Origin: Cristatella mucedo
Taxonomy: Eukaryota; Bryozoa; Phylactolaemata; Cristatellidae
Assembly: GCA_009760855.2 (NCBI GenBank)
Contig: WPIO01000261.1
Location: 62,001 to 126,000 of the forward strand
DNA length: 64,000 nucleotides
Reading direction: 5' to 3'
Under the pieces are notes generated by a model that was given only the letters and a program-made list of their open reading frames with translations, was not told the DNA's origin and ran no database searches. The first letter of the stretch is position 1. Each line of letters starts with the position of its first letter. A program made the position numbers and the translations under genes. Positions 35,331-47,850 of this stretch are shown here, one piece after another.

Positions 35331-35983
35331 GAGTATGCGATCCAATAACCATAGGTTCTCAGCTAAGCCGATCAGTGGTCGGATTTCCATAGAGTTTCTC
35401 TGAATTTAGGATTTTTTAGTAGAAACGCTAAAACTCTACAGAGGCTTGTAGAGGCTGAGTGGCTGGAGCAGATAAAAACTTCCGTAGACTTTTCTATAGC
35501 AATATAAAAGGCTGGCTTCCCTAAATGGGCATACATACTTCGGGTTTCGGTGCTCAGTTGCAGCTTCCGTCTGCTTCCTTCTTCCGGCATGAGACTCAGC
35601 AGTGGAATGAAGCACTTAAGCTGCAGGGTCAGATTGCGACCTAATTAGTTAGTGCACATCGGTAATGTTACCTCAGCCCTGATTCACAAGCAAGTTGAGT
35701 TGTTGAGACTTAGCCTAAACAACAAAATTGCAAGACAGCAAGCCGGTGTGTACAGAATCATTAGTAAAAGAGCTTGCCTCATGCACTAGCAACCTCAAAT
35801 ACACACGCAGGTTGCGATGAGTTGAAAAAAGCTCTACTCCCAGGATTTGCAACTAGACCCATCGAGGTAACCGCAAGGACACTCAAGCAGCGTTCATAGT
35901 ACTATTTTACTCAGCTTCAGCCATTGCTTTTTATAGTTCCAATATTTGCCCGACTCTGCTTTAATCGCCAACTCTAGTTCTCC
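35331..35983. other. No feature recognised
   Basis: Unique sequence between a LINE fragment and the CT array. The open frame at 35372-35590 (minus) is not recognised and may be an eroded extension of the LINE. Confidence 0.35.
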
Positions 35984-36332
<349 letters not shown>

Positions 36333-36984
36333 GTCTACAATCCTCCTACTCTTTCCTCGTCGGTAATCCTAGAAAAATCCGCATCAGATGAGCTAGACGG
36401 TCGTGGAGTCAGTTTCTGCAATTAAAAACCCTGTATAGCCGTCTCCAAAAACTGGGTGATAGCCCTGAATATTCTTCTGCCAGTATACAAATGAGGCTTG
36501 TCAAATCAGCTATCTTTAATTTTACTGCCACAATTTCGATCCCTGACTGGGCAAATGTCCGTCAGCTTCTTTCTTTCAAACTAGTACTAAGGTCTACATC
36601 AAGCGAAACCACATGCTGGCCTCACCAACTCAAGAAGATTAAAATTGGTGTACAATTCAGAGCTAGCGATAATTGCATGAATGACAATATGTCCACTACG
36701 TATCACGCCACAATCTTCATGTACTTGCCATCTATCAAACAGCATGTCAACCATTTGTAGTTGCTTCATTCTCTAGCTGTAGACTACCTATGCTAACTAC
36801 TTATCAATCCCGATAGGCTTCTCCGACAATCGACTGCGGATTACAGATAGGGGGAAAGAGAGTAAAGAGAGGGAGATAGAGAGTCTCTACTGGGTGATGC
36901 TGTAGACGTGTAGACGTTAATAATAATAATACAAAATGCTTTTCAATCAGGCTTGGCTTCCTACCATCTGCTGTTGTGACTCTT
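36333..36984. other. No gene seen
   Basis: Unique sequence. The open frame at 36491-36760 (plus, 89 codons) shows no known motif. Confidence 0.35.
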
Positions 36985-37235
36985 TTGAGTTTTTTTGCTG
37001 TGCCCTCGAACCAGCTTCAAATTCTTTGCGAACCTTACCTGTAGTTCGTGTGCTCCCAAAGACTGGAACTCACCCCTAACTGTCTCATAGTGGATATAAT
37101 TAAGAAATAAGTTAAACCCCAAAAGTTCCTCTTGCTGCACCGCTGGGTCATATGGGTGAATTTTTCTTTGAGTATTAACGCATGCAGACACTGTGCATGC
37201 TATCATCTACCAATTGACAAGTTTTCTTGGAGTCC
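36985..37235 (+). mobile_element. LINE-A C-terminal fragment, old
   Basis: The plus strand keeps cgaaccttacctgtagttcg, tgctcccaaagactggaact and the CACTGTGCATGC motif after the stop, as in LINE-A 3' regions. The tail is missing and divergence is high. Confidence 0.55.
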
Positions 37236-37734
37236 TACAAGGGAGTCCTACACTGAGTCTTTATATCTTAAGGTATTTCACAAAATTTAAATAGGGTTAT
37301 TAAAAAAAGCACTTTGAGGTTTTGCATAACTGCATCTTTGAAAAGTTCAGCGAGTCATCGTTTGCATTGCTAGCCAACCTAAAAGCTTCCCTTCCATTTT
37401 GTAGAATTAAGAGTGACAGGGCAATCCAATCGACACTTTGTGCTAAGTATTAGTATGAGATGTAGTAACAGAATGCTCGATGCTGAGATTCCAGCACTAA
37501 TTGTGACGGTGTCTTGTTACGTTGCACTAGGAAGGTGCACCGGAGACGTTCCAATGCAGGCATCTGGTATTGGTATGTCTTAAGTAGCATCCACTTGCTT
37601 ACTTCTCTACCGATCTCTGTCTTCCGTCGAAGATTAACCTAATGCTTTTGAAAAGGGCAGCTCTTTGACTTACGAGAGTGCAGCCTATTGGAATTGTATT
37701 ACGAAAGGGGTAAAAGTTACTTGATTTAACAATC

Positions 37735-37905
37735 TCATTTATAAAGCGCCTGATGAGCCTTACCGGCTATTACTACGGCTTGCAGTGAGCCATAAAGGAT
37801 TGCCCCTATCTGGATCTTAGAAAGTGAACATCTTACATCTGGGCTACGACCAATGGGCAAGGCTCAATAGCAAGAGTCCGGTTTCGTCCTCGATACATGC
37901 ATAGG
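37735..37905 (-). repeat. SINE-1 relic
   Basis: Minus-strand SINE-1 body: aatctcatttataaagcgcc, agccttaccggctatta, cggcttgcagtgagccataa and aggattgcccctatct align with 37971-38040. The head is strongly eroded. Confidence 0.55.
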
Positions 37906-37937
37906 GAACCAAATGTCGACGCCCAAAAACTATTAAG

Positions 37938-38116
37938 TAAAATAAATCCTAGCTGATTAAACAGCCTCATTTTGTATAGCGACAGAAGAGCCTTTACGGC
38001 TATCACACCGCTTGCAGTGGCGATAAAGAATCACCCAGCATAGGAATCGAACCCACGACCTCGGGGCCGAGGTCGTGAAAGCAACCGCCTTACCTAGCCT
38101 GCCATCACGGCTCACC
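37938..38116 (-). repeat. SINE-1 copy
   Basis: Full-length minus-strand SINE-1. From its 5' end (right) it reads ggtgagccgtgatggcaggc, taaggcggttgctttcacga, the palindrome cctcggccccgagg, gtcgtgggttcgattcctat (B box), then the gcgataaag-type body, gtaaaggctcttctgtcgct and aggatttattttacttaata. Confidence 0.85.
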
Positions 38117-38469
38117 GAATCTTGGAAGAAGCCAGAACATTACCAAAAAAACTTTCTTTGCCTAGCTCAATGCATAATTTCTACTAACCAGACCTTTCAA
38201 TCCTTTGATAATGTTCTGCCTATTCAGGCAAAGTCATCCGACGGAGGGCATGATTATAGAGCTGAGCCACATCTATAGGACGGTGAATGGAAGCGAACTT
38301 TCCAACTTATTCTCCAAGGTCGACTGTAGCGACGGTCTACAGCCGCATTCATGTTCAAAACATTCTCATATCACAGTGACTTTCTGCGCCCGTAATGATG
38401 CCCGTAAATATTGGGCCAAAGACCAAGCGCTAGCCTGGTCGGCTTTTGGCTTCCTTAGTCGGCCTATAG
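38117..38469. other. No feature recognised
   Basis: Unique sequence between SINE-1 and the CpG-rich block. Confidence 0.4.
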
Positions 38470-39600
38470 TTCTATTGGGCACGCCGTAGCTGGTGCAGCC
38501 GCCGCCGGCTCCACGGTAGAGCTACGGCTGCTAGATTCAGCGTGAGCAGCGCCACCGAGTTGAGAGCTTGTGCAGCACTGGCCGAAAGCGTCCGCAGCAG
38601 GAGCGCCGGTACGCCAGAGCCGAATTCCTTTGGTCGGCGATAGTGCGCCAGACTGCCTTTGATAGCCGCCGGGTACCGAGCCGCAGCCATTACGGCGTCA
38701 CCTGCTTTGGTCGGCAAAAAGGCCGCTGCTTGACCGAGGCAGTACCGAGCTGAACAGGTGCACCACGGAATAGCCAGGAACGAACACAGATCGATCTGCA
38801 GCATTCTTCTGCTCGCAGCCGCTCAAACGAGGAGATCGCTGCGACAGCAGCAGCGTTGCGACCGGGGCTGAGAGCGGCAGGTCGACGCCGCGATCAGCAG
38901 GGCTAGTGGCCCTTATAGCCCTGGGAGCGTGAGCAGAGCACTCACTCCATAGCCACTGCCGGCACCGCCGCAAGTCCCGTCTGCCCTCAGTCACGCCGAA
39001 GATGCCGCCGGTCCTACGCTCGCAGAGTATGGCTGGTGTGTCCACCGGCAGCGCTGACCGGCTGCCAGTGCCCAGCTTCGTGGGGGGCCCCAGAGCTGGG
39101 TACCTCTGCCGTGCTGACTCGCCCTTTTCGGCAAGGTCACCGCTTGCGAGTTTTTATTTTCCATTGAGCTCCAAGTCGGTTCGCCTGCGAACTGCATCGT
39201 GCAGTGCTCGGGTCGCGGCGATAGGCCCTGCGAATTCCCTAGGCGCTCTCCCTGTTTCGGGAAGGGTAGCGCCTGGCTGCAAGGTCGGGACTGCGTACGG
39301 CAGCGGCAGGTGCGGGGAGCAATTAAGCTGCTACCAGGTAGGCATTCCAGGAAATGCCCTCTGTGAGTCTGCAGCAGCCGATCGAGCTGCTGCCCACCCG
39401 CCCCTTTCTAGGGGCGTTGCTTCTGTCTTGTTGTTGACGCCCAGCTGTCAGCCAGCGCATCCGAGCCTGCCACGCGCCTGCAATGAGAGGCTGGCGACTG
39501 GGCATGAAATACCTGGGTAGGTGGTCACGCGTAGAGCCTGCGCTGAGGCGCTAGGTGGACAGCAGCCGCTGGCCTGAAGCGTCCACGCCAGCTTTAATCG
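38470..39600. promoter_or_regulatory. CpG-rich block (possible CpG island)
   Basis: GC and CpG content rise sharply against the AT-rich flanks, with many cgccg, gccgc and gcagc runs. Open frames exist in several frames on both strands at once (38472-39520), which reflects low stop density. The block could be an unmethylated promoter region, but I see no clear core promoter, first exon or splice donor. Confidence 0.35.
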
Positions 39601-40169
39601 AATCTATGACTACGGCAAGTAAAATGAAAAGTGAGATTTACTTAAGTGATTTTTCGAGAAATCAAAGAACGTTGAGCTCTGAGATTTGATTTCCCAACGG
39701 AAAGACGCAGAGGGAACCTAAAAGGCTGAAGTTCAAATACCTACGAAAACGTACGTATCGAGCCGTTTAGTTAGCCATCTGGCTTATGAGCCTGGCACCG
39801 GCCCGGTCGATCTGAACACTTTGTGCCGAATAGATGTGGGGATGGATTGGATCGACCACGAACCAGTTGACAGAAGTGATGGAGCAACCTTAATACAAAA
39901 ATGTATACATAATTCACGTGTATAACACCCTAAAAGCAGGCACGTAGCCAGAGCTAGGCCAGGCTAGGTTGGGCTTCGGCTGAAACTTCGCCAAGGCCCC
40001 TAGATTTGCTTATGCCAGGCCTAGGCCCTGAGCCACCTAGATGTGGGCGTCTTATGGTGGGGGCTCGGTCCTTGAAATTATGGGAGCCCTGCGTCATGCA
40101 GGGGCGAGATGGGCGCTCCTTCGGGTATGAAGGCCACTACGTGTGACGAATACCGTGGGTAGCGACCGG
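39601..40169. other. No feature recognised
   Basis: Unique sequence between the CpG-rich block and SINE-1. Confidence 0.4.
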
Positions 40170-40350
40170 AAAAAATACTTGCTGATTTAACAGCTTGTTG
40201 TGCATTGCGACAGAAGAGCCTTTAACGGCTGTCATCACCGCTTGTAGCGACTATAAACTATCGCCAACATCAGGACTCAAATCCACGACCTCGGGACCGA
40301 GGTCGTGAAAAGCTTTTACCTTACCTTGTGGGCCATCACGACTCACCGGA
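40170..40350 (-). repeat. SINE-1 copy
   Basis: Minus-strand SINE-1 with ggtgagtcgtgatggcccac at its 5' end, the perfect palindrome cacgacctcgg-ga-ccgaggtcgtg (with a neighbouring gtggatttgagtcctgat B-box variant), gacagccgttaaaggctctt in the body, and an A/T-rich tail at 40170-40185. Confidence 0.82.
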
Positions 40351-40376
40351 GTCATTACAGACGGGGGGGAGATGGA

Positions 40377-41076
40377 GGCTCTTTGTTTCTGCAACTCACT
40401 GCTTACTGGCCTACCAGCATGTGCGATCAGGCGATTGCAGCTGGTGCAAAACTCTGCAGCTAGGGTTGTCTGTCGTGAGCGTCGCAGTTGCCACATTACT
40501 CCACTTCTCGCCGACCTGCACTGGCTACCAGTCAAGCAACGGATTGACTTCAAGGTCTTGTCGCTCACTTTTAGGTCCCTTCATTCTATGTCTCCAGCCT
40601 ATCTCTCCGACATACTCCCCCATCAGGCCAAGCATCGTACCACCCGCTTTTCGGAATCCAACAGTCTAGAAATATCTCGTACAAACCTCAAATCCTTTGG
40701 AAGCCGTGCATTTAGTTCGTATGCTCCCAAAGCCTGGAACTCCCTCCCGACCTGCGTCAGAACATCCCCTGACCTGACCACATTTAAAAGGAACTTAAAA
40801 GCACACCTATTTAGGAAAGTATTTAGTGGGTCCCTATGATTCGTCCTTCACGTGCTTATGCGTGCTGACACTGTGCATGCTGCGGCTAACCACATTTGCA
40901 TGCTGACCCTGTGCAAGTCACCCCTAACCATGTTATCCATTTTGTTTGTTTTTTAAGCATGATTTTACTTACCATTTAATTGCATTTCCCTTTGCAGCAA
41001 ATGTATAGCGCCTAGAAAGAGATTAAGTTCTCTGAGGGTGCTTTATCAAGTACATTATCATTATTATTATTAGTAT
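40377..41076 (+). mobile_element. LINE-A 3' end, fairly young copy
   Basis: Plus-strand LINE-A with an open C-terminal frame (40372-40839): FCNSLLTGLPACAIRRLQL, ADLHWLPVKQRIDFKVLSL, RAFSSYAPKAWNSLPTCVR. Then come the 3' UTR, tail stem-loop (agcgcctagaaagagatt ... tctgagggtgct) and (ATT)n. It is close to A1 but carries more differences. Its 5' truncation falls just inside the RLDFCNS motif. Confidence 0.92.
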
Positions 41077-41585
41077 TGTTGTTTCGAGGCCGCGGCATGT
41101 GCTGCACATTAGGAACAGGGAGCTGAGTCACGAAACGGCAAATAGAAATTTAAATTTTCAATATCTTCGAAGTACGCCTTGCCGTTCGCACTACAGCCTG
41201 CCTTGCCGTCCTTCTTTGTTGTCGCCTTGTCGTTTCCGACGGATCGAGCAGGACGCGACGTCGTCAATAATGCCAATCGCATTTGCATCCTTCGACTGGG
41301 ACGCTTCGTTCCGCAGCACAGGCTTAAGCTTCCGCCTACGGTCGACGGAAAGAAACAGAGGTTCTGCCAACACGCCTACTTTCAGACCAAGACCGGATCG
41401 ACTACTTTGAGAGCAACGAAGCCCTTTTCTGCTTCGATTGTTGAGTCACAGGCTGGCTTTTGGAGCAGATCAGTAGCAGCGTTAGCAGCAGGAAGAACAT
41501 TACAGGGTAGATCGAAGACCATGTGGCGTCTGGTGTTCATCACCACAGCCACTAGGTGATCGTTATACTCCGCCAACAGCAGACA

Positions 41586-43235
41586 TGGCCAGCACAGGCT
41601 ATCGATGAGGTCCTGGTCAAGATCGGCTCAAATGAAAGAAGGAAACGGGAACAGTATCGTCAACTGAACCGTAAAGTACTGATGCAGATCTTTTCCATTG
41701 TCTTATAGCTTGCTCGATACGGTCTGCCTACTCCTGGTCATCGCCAGCACACGACAACCCAGAGCACAGGAGCTGGTGGGACATCCTCTCGGAGAGGAAT
41801 AAGTACACGTCTACGATAGCAGTAATATATTTCATATAGCGCCCCCAGAGAACTCGCTATCTTTAATGATACTTTACGTTTGCTAAAAAACGAAGCAAAG
41901 GAAGCACGTCGCCACCGACTCAGATTCAATTCTTCGACATCATTGATGGCCAGGTTCGGGCGGCTACACTTTACGAGTTGAATGATGAGGACCCGTCTAG
42001 TTGCTTTGCGATTTGGGCCAACGAATCTGCCGATGAAGCCAAGCGAGAGCAGCCGAGTCTCTGTATTCGCTTGGTGAGAAATACCAGAGATGTCGTCGGG
42101 CCATCTCTTGCTCTAGTAGAATTGTCATCGACAAATGCCACAGATTTTCACTAGTCGATACAAGAGGCCTTGGCGGCCAGCAACCTCCATCCCAGCCGAA
42201 CCATAGCTCGATGTTATGCCAGCGCATGTAGCATGTCGGGCGAATTGAATGGCCTGCAGGAACTAATTCATTTCGGAGGATCGCCGGATACTATTTAAGT
42301 CTATTACCGTTTCGAGAATCGCCTGAATTTGGCGATTGCCGAAACAGCAAAGTTTAATCTCTTTGTAAATGGTTTCTTCGCCAAAGTTCAGTCTCGGTCT
42401 ATGCTGGTCGGTGCATCAGCCAAGCACCAGTATTCCTTCACCACGAAAAAGGAGCAGTTCAATGATATTGCTGGCAAGAAGAGCGACTACGATGCCGACA
42501 TTAGCCCCTTTAGTCACGATGGGCCGGTCGAGACGCCATCTAAACACTCCAGCGACGGAAAGCAGCTGAACCGAATGCCACCATCTCAATTGCCGAAGCT
42601 GAAGCAGATCCGTGAGACTCGGTGGGCTCGTCGAGTGTATGCGCTTCTCGCCATCATGCAAGCCTGCGGCCCTCTGCGGCTGGCACTTACAGAAATCGCT
42701 GCCGACGCAACCGATGCGAAGCATGCTGCTCAGGCGACAAGGCTGCGGTCGAAGTTCGATGCGTTTGAGTTCATAACAATGTTTCCCATTATCAAAGCGC
42801 TGGAGCTGACTCGTGATCTGTCTGAGATGCTGCAGCGGCATGGCTAGGACCTCGGTAATGCAGCAGCTCCGCTTGCTCACACCATTGTCCAGCTCAGGAC
42901 CAAGTTGCCGCACCGTGGCCGTTACCCTGGTAATGCAGCGACACGGGTTGCTCACGCCATTGGCCAGGTCAGCGAAATGCGTAGCAACGACGCTAATATC
43001 TGTGCGATTTGCGATGAAGCCGAGGAACTTGCCCTGCAGCACAATGTCTCCGATCGTGACAGCAGCATACATAAGCGGCCGGGTGACATTTCCGCTTGCT
43101 ACCGGGTGTCAGACACATCGATCCTTGCACAACCATTTTGGACTTTTATCGCATCAACATTTTCTACGTCGTTTAGGGCAAAACCCTGCGTTGGCAGGAC
43201 TGTCGATTCCACGATTCCAATGTGCAAGTAATCTA
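41586..43235 (+). pseudogene. Decayed ZMYM1-like hAT-family transposase
   Basis: This resembles the hAT transposases related to zinc-finger MYM-type protein 1, which cut and paste DNA. A first piece (41589-41740) carries ERRKREQYRQLNRKVLMQIF then, after a stop, LARYGLPTPGH, the family's conserved ARQGLPLRGH-type motif. A second piece in one frame from about 41921 has FAIWANESADEAKREQPSLC (catalytic-region aspartate motif), CYASACSMSGELNGLQELI (the family's CYDGA..MSG box with DGA changed to SA-type residues), YYRFENRLNLAIAETAKF, QIRETRWARRVYALLAIM and FEFITMFPIIKALELTRDLS. In-frame stops lie near 42154, 42298 and 42846. A 75-bp repeat duplicates GNAA..(L/V)AH..I.Q within 42854-43003. A LINE-A tail is inserted at 41812-41890. 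No zinc finger, C-terminal dimerisation block or terminal repeats were seen. Certainly inactive. Confidence 0.75.
41812..41890 (-). mobile_element. LINE-A tail-only insertion inside the hAT relic
   Basis: Minus-strand remnant of the LINE-A tail: atagcgcccccagagaactc, then a changed loop and tactttacgtttgctaaaa. It splits the hAT coding sequence between the GLPTPGH segment and the QIQFFDIIDG segment. Confidence 0.6.
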
Positions 43236-43857
43236 ACCCGTCCGACATTTCATGCAGTGCAACTATTCGCAGTTTTATTTGGCCATGAGCATTGAGTTCA
43301 CACATCAATATTGGAAATCAATTGACTTCACTGCAGTGTGACGACCCAGCAGGGACAACTCAAGTACCTGCGTCGCGAAGCCGTGTCACTTGCTGCATAC
43401 ATCCACGTGCATTTAACAATGCAGCCACCATACCATGAAAGGCGTGCTGCACCTTTTGAACCGCGACCTTTAAATGACCTTTAAATGACGTACAGAAGTA
43501 CATAAAATGGCAACAGAAATCCCAGTTTCTTCGGCCAGTCCGAAACGATTATTCTCACCGATTTGCATGCCTTCAGGATGAAGAAACGCCTCAGCGACAC
43601 GCTGCTGATTTCGATCGAGCGAGAGATCGGTTACGGCAACCACATCGATTTCAATGCGATGACCGACTCGTTCCGTGACCTCCCCCGCAAATGGAGGCCG
43701 TGCATCCGATTCTGAATTCTAGTTGGTCAAGTCATGGAATAAAACCGCAGCTAGAGCAGTTGCTCTATATCGAAAAAAAGCTTTGTTCTCCCGATGCATG
43801 CACTGAAGAAATGCCTTCAGTGGGAGGGCCTAGGTCTATTTGGAGCGCTGACTATGC
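43236..43857. other. Probable downstream part of the hAT relic, not resolved
   Basis: Short open stretches but no recognisable transposase C-terminus. It may contain the eroded 3' part of the element. Confidence 0.3.
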
Positions 43858-43995
43858 CCCTGCATAAGATAACTTAATTTCTATTTAGGCACTTCACATA
43901 CGCAACGCAGGTCGATCCAACAGCGCCCATAGTCGAATATATTCTCCTTGACCTTGGTCACGGTGAGCACCTTAACCGCTGCGCCAAACAAGCAC
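43858..43995 (-). repeat. SINE-2 copy
   Basis: Minus-strand SINE-2. At the right it has cttgtttggcgcagcggtta and aggtgctcaccgtgaccaag; at the left, the tail-like gtgcctaaatagaaattaag. The B-box region is diverged. Confidence 0.65.
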
Positions 43996-44415
43996 GGTTC
44001 GAGCATTACTGAGTTACGTGCACGGTCCATCGCTGGCGTGATAAAAGTGTCCATCACAGCCCGTGAGAAATCCTGCCTTCAATAAGATTTATATCAGGAA
44101 CGTGAATCTGGGCTACCTTAGTAAAATAAAATCATCTCACCGGAAGAAGTTTTTGGAGCTGCTTGGGCTTTCGCCGCTTGGAGAGCTTCAGGCGGCTATA
44201 CGTTTGGAAGACTGCTATTATTCCTTACACTATTTTCAGAATAATCCAAAAATGAATAGGAACCTTGAATGCTTTTCAAACATTTCAAGTTAATTTCTAC
44301 CTGCGACTTTCGGCGTTAACGCTAGAACAAACACAATCTTCATCGCCATCAGATAAAGCTATTATGAAATCACAAAACACCTTAACTAACTGTCTCCCTC
44401 TTTCTCTTTCTTTGT
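43996..44415. other. No feature recognised
   Basis: Unique sequence with an unrecognised 76-codon open frame (44063-44293, plus). Confidence 0.35.
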
Positions 44416-44448
44416 TTGTCTGTCTGTCTGTCTGTCCGTGTGTCTGTT

Positions 44449-44507
<59 letters not shown>

Positions 44508-44560
44508 TTCTCTGTCTCTGTCTCTGTCTCTATCTCTGTCTCTGTTTCTCTCTCTGTCTT

Positions 44561-44620
<60 letters not shown>
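44416..44620. repeat. (TGTC)n/(CT)n microsatellite
   Basis: A short tgtc repeat (44416-44453) runs into long CT blocks interrupted by ctctgt units (44505-44560). The Ser-Leu and Arg-Glu open frames on both strands come from this repeat. Confidence 0.95.
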
Positions 44621-44623
<3 letters not shown>

Positions 44624-47439
44624 CTGCCTCTCTCTTCCTCCACAAGTTCCTATATTGCGGTTGTGATGCACTTAGTTCAACTGGTTTTAACTAGCTGACG
44701 CTGGTATCCAGGCGGATGATTTTCACGGCCTGGTTGCGGTCGTAATCTGCAGTCATATTTACCTAAGCCGCTCAGAGCTTGTGGATTGACGAAGAGGCCA
44801 AATTTATAGAAGCTACGGAGATCCAATATAGTTCAGTAACAACCGAGCTGATCCCGGATGTGCTCTATTACAGAGACGGCTTCTGCTCCAAGTACTCGCG
44901 CCGCTTCCGCCCACATCGCCAGTCTTCTCCACGCCCCGAGTTTCTCGAGCGGACCTGGGAGAGATCGAAAAAAGTGTGGCGTAAAAGGTAAAAATTCATA
45001 TCTCCGGCGATCGCAACCGCGTTACGGTTGACGTCGCTCGTGTACAAATTCGGAGCTTTATCCCCTGCATTACTAAATCTACCCAAATCCGAGCGGCGAC
45101 ACTCGAGCGGGCACTCTCGCACAGCCACCGACACGGAGCGAGCTCAAGCTCTCCACCGGAGCCGCTGGAGCCGTGAGGTCGCTCCAAGGTCACCGACTAG
45201 CGGCCATAGCCCGGCTCGGTCGCCGAGACGGCGACCAGCGAAGAATTACGGCGAATGTAAATATAGGATGTGCGGCGCCGCGAGTGTCTTCTAATCATGT
45301 CGTCGCTCTCCGAAGAGGGTCTGGCGTACCGCAGAGATTGTCACGGAAGGCCCGATAGCACGTAACATGGCGCATCAAACCCAGTGCCTCCGTGGAAATA
45401 GTAGGCTCTCTCGAGTGGGGGCTGAGATTGCGGCCGCGCCCCGGACCAGTGCACGTCGCGCGAGGAGTGGCGCCGAATGACCGTAGGGGAGGAGAGGGGC
45501 ATCGGCGGGTGGCGGCGCGGCCCTCTGGGCAGAGCGCGCGGCCGCTGAGGCCGCTCTCTAATGCTCCTGCTCGGCTCGCTTCCGAAACTTTCGTAACGGG
45601 TTCGGCGGAAATTGCCTGCTCGCTGCGGCCGCTCATCGTTCGCCCGTCGCTTTTTTCTCGCTATTCGAGGCATTGTAATGATGGCTGCGGATTTCCAATG
45701 CCACCGCTCGGTCGATTCGGGGCTTCATTGCGGTTAGAGGCTGCTCCCGTCGAGGCAGAGGGCACCTCGAGGTCGCTGCGAAGGTCGCGGGTCGCTGCGA
45801 AGGCGCGAAGCCTACTCGACGCGCCTCCGCTACGGCGCCGCGCGCGGCTTTGACCCTAGCAGTCCAGCGCACAGTCTAGCGCGACTGTACGGGGATGTAA
45901 GCGCCGGCGGTATAAGTGCCCGCAAGCGTGCGAGCCGCGCTCTGCTGCCCAGCAGAGCGTCTGCCGACCCGCGTGACGAAGCGACCGGCGCTCGCGCTAC
46001 GTGCAAGATCGACCGACGCTGCGGCCGACGATTTGATAAAGCGGGTCGCCCGCGCGAGCCTGTCGTTCGGCGGGAGACGATTCGACCGGACGCCGCTTCC
46101 GCCGCGGACGCCGCTGCCGCCCCCCCCCCCCCCTGCTGCGGCAAAATTGACGGAGCGAGGCCGCACGCTTGGCGGCTCTGGGCGTCCCAGAGGAGGGAAT
46201 CGCTTCGCCCTGACAAAGTCCCGCGAGGACTTTGCCAGGGCGAATCAGCGCCAACGGAGGCGAAAAAAGACGGGCGCGAACGACTGGCAAGCTAAGTGCG
46301 ACTCTTACCAAAAGCGGCAACAGCGAGTAACGCGTAGCACCACATCGTGTCGCAGATGCCGGGTCCTAGCCAAGCCGCGCGGACGCAGACCTCTCGGGCG
46401 CCAGGTGCCTCTGCGTCGCGTCCACTTAGCACTGGAGTCGTCGGCGAGCGGACCGTACCGAGCCGAGGAGAGCTCTCCTGCGGGGCAATCGACAATGCAG
46501 GCGAGCCTATTAGCGATCGCTGAAATCTCTTTGGTGGCGCTGGGAAGCCGAGACGGTACGGTGTAGTCGCAGCCCCTCATAGGTCGGCAGCACGAGCCGG
46601 ATGTAATTACACCGGCTGTAATGGCTCGAGCACCTGATATCCGACGAACTTCCGTCCACCGCCAGGGCGGCCAGCCAGCTGACGGCTAAACGACGCCGGC
46701 CGGCCGTAACGTTACGCAACCTGCCGTAACATTAGGCTAGCGGACTTTTGTCCTTTTTGTTCATTCGTGAGCGAGCTTGTCGCTAACTGCATCTGAGCGG
46801 CCGCACGCACCTTTGATGGCAACGCAGAAGCCGCCAAGACGACCCGTCAGTACCTGTCCTCGTGGAGTGGCGCGTCGACAGCGCCGTGCGTAGCCAGCGA
46901 TCGCAGAGATTCGCGTTACACTAGCGGCAGCGTGGGATCTGGCAGAGGTCGACTCCACACAGATGCGACCGCTGGAAGGGGCCGACGACCGGTCAGGCGC
47001 TTCCAAAGTCCCTCGCTGTACCACCCCCTCTACCGCCGCCGCCGCATCTTGCGGCTATCACCAGCTCGTGGGTCTGCCGGGGCAGCACCCGCCGGCGGCG
47101 GTGCAGCTGCGCCTTCCTGGTCTTTGCGGTTGCAATGGCCCGCAAGTACATCGGTGGCTGGACTATTGCAGCGTTGCGGCCGCAGTAATCATGCGGCCGT
47201 AGCAGAGGCGGCGCCTGTTCAGACTGGACGAGCGAGCTCGCAACTCCCACCCAGTGCTGACGGCTGCAGCGTAGTGAGGTGCAAGGAGGCATCGCTGTAA
47301 CGTGCTATGTATAATGTACCGTGCTGCTATGCTCCGAGCACGGCAGCTACTAGCTGGCAGCTGGGTAGGAGTTCTCAGTGCTTCCGCGGCGGAGCCTGAC
47401 TAGGGGCGAGGAAAGGCCGACCCGTCGCCTTCCTGGTAG

Positions 47440-47850
47440 CAGCGAGACTTGGCTCCTCCGTGCATAGCCGAACTGCTACACCAGTTTCAGCCTCTTCGTG
47501 CCCTCAGGTCCTGTACGGCCAATAAATTAGCCGTCCCATTCTTCCGCTTAAAGACCGTTGGCGACAGAAGCTTTAGCTTTGCAGGTCCCAGGCTGTGGAA
47601 CTCGCTTCATAATTCTTACGCAACGACAACTACTCTCTTGCCGCCGACTATGGCTCATCCTTTCCAGCGGTCCTGAGCTGCTACTTCCTTATCACTCACC
47701 ACCTCAACTGCTCTCCTGACTCTGCTATGCTTCCCATTTTCTCTTTGTTGTGTGAGATTAAGTCTGCTGGCTACCAAATGCGTACCGAAAGCAGTTTAGT
47801 CTGCGAGTGGAATATACGCAACTTTCCTACGTAACACCAGCGTAGGGTTT
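47440..47850 (+). mobile_element. LINE-B 3' fragment (copy B4)
   Basis: Plus-strand LINE-B end. It has PCIAELLHQFQPLRALRSC then VGDRSFSFAGPRLWNSLHNS (47449-47676), followed by 3' UTR ctgctacttccttatcactc and a terminus near tacgtaacaccagcg. It is AT-richer than the surrounding CpG-rich DNA, as expected for an insertion. Confidence 0.85.

Noticed and set aside
41179-41559. N-terminal zinc finger of the hAT transposase
   Set aside because: The open frames there show no zinc-finger cysteine pattern, and the first convincing hAT motif starts near 41589.
42416-43072. 218-codon minus-strand open frame
   Set aside because: It is the antisense shadow of the hAT transposase relic, whose motifs are on the plus strand.
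45916-46566. 216-codon plus-strand open frame
   Set aside because: It is Arg/Ala/Pro-rich, spans a poly-C run, and is mirrored by open frames on the minus strand; composition explains it.
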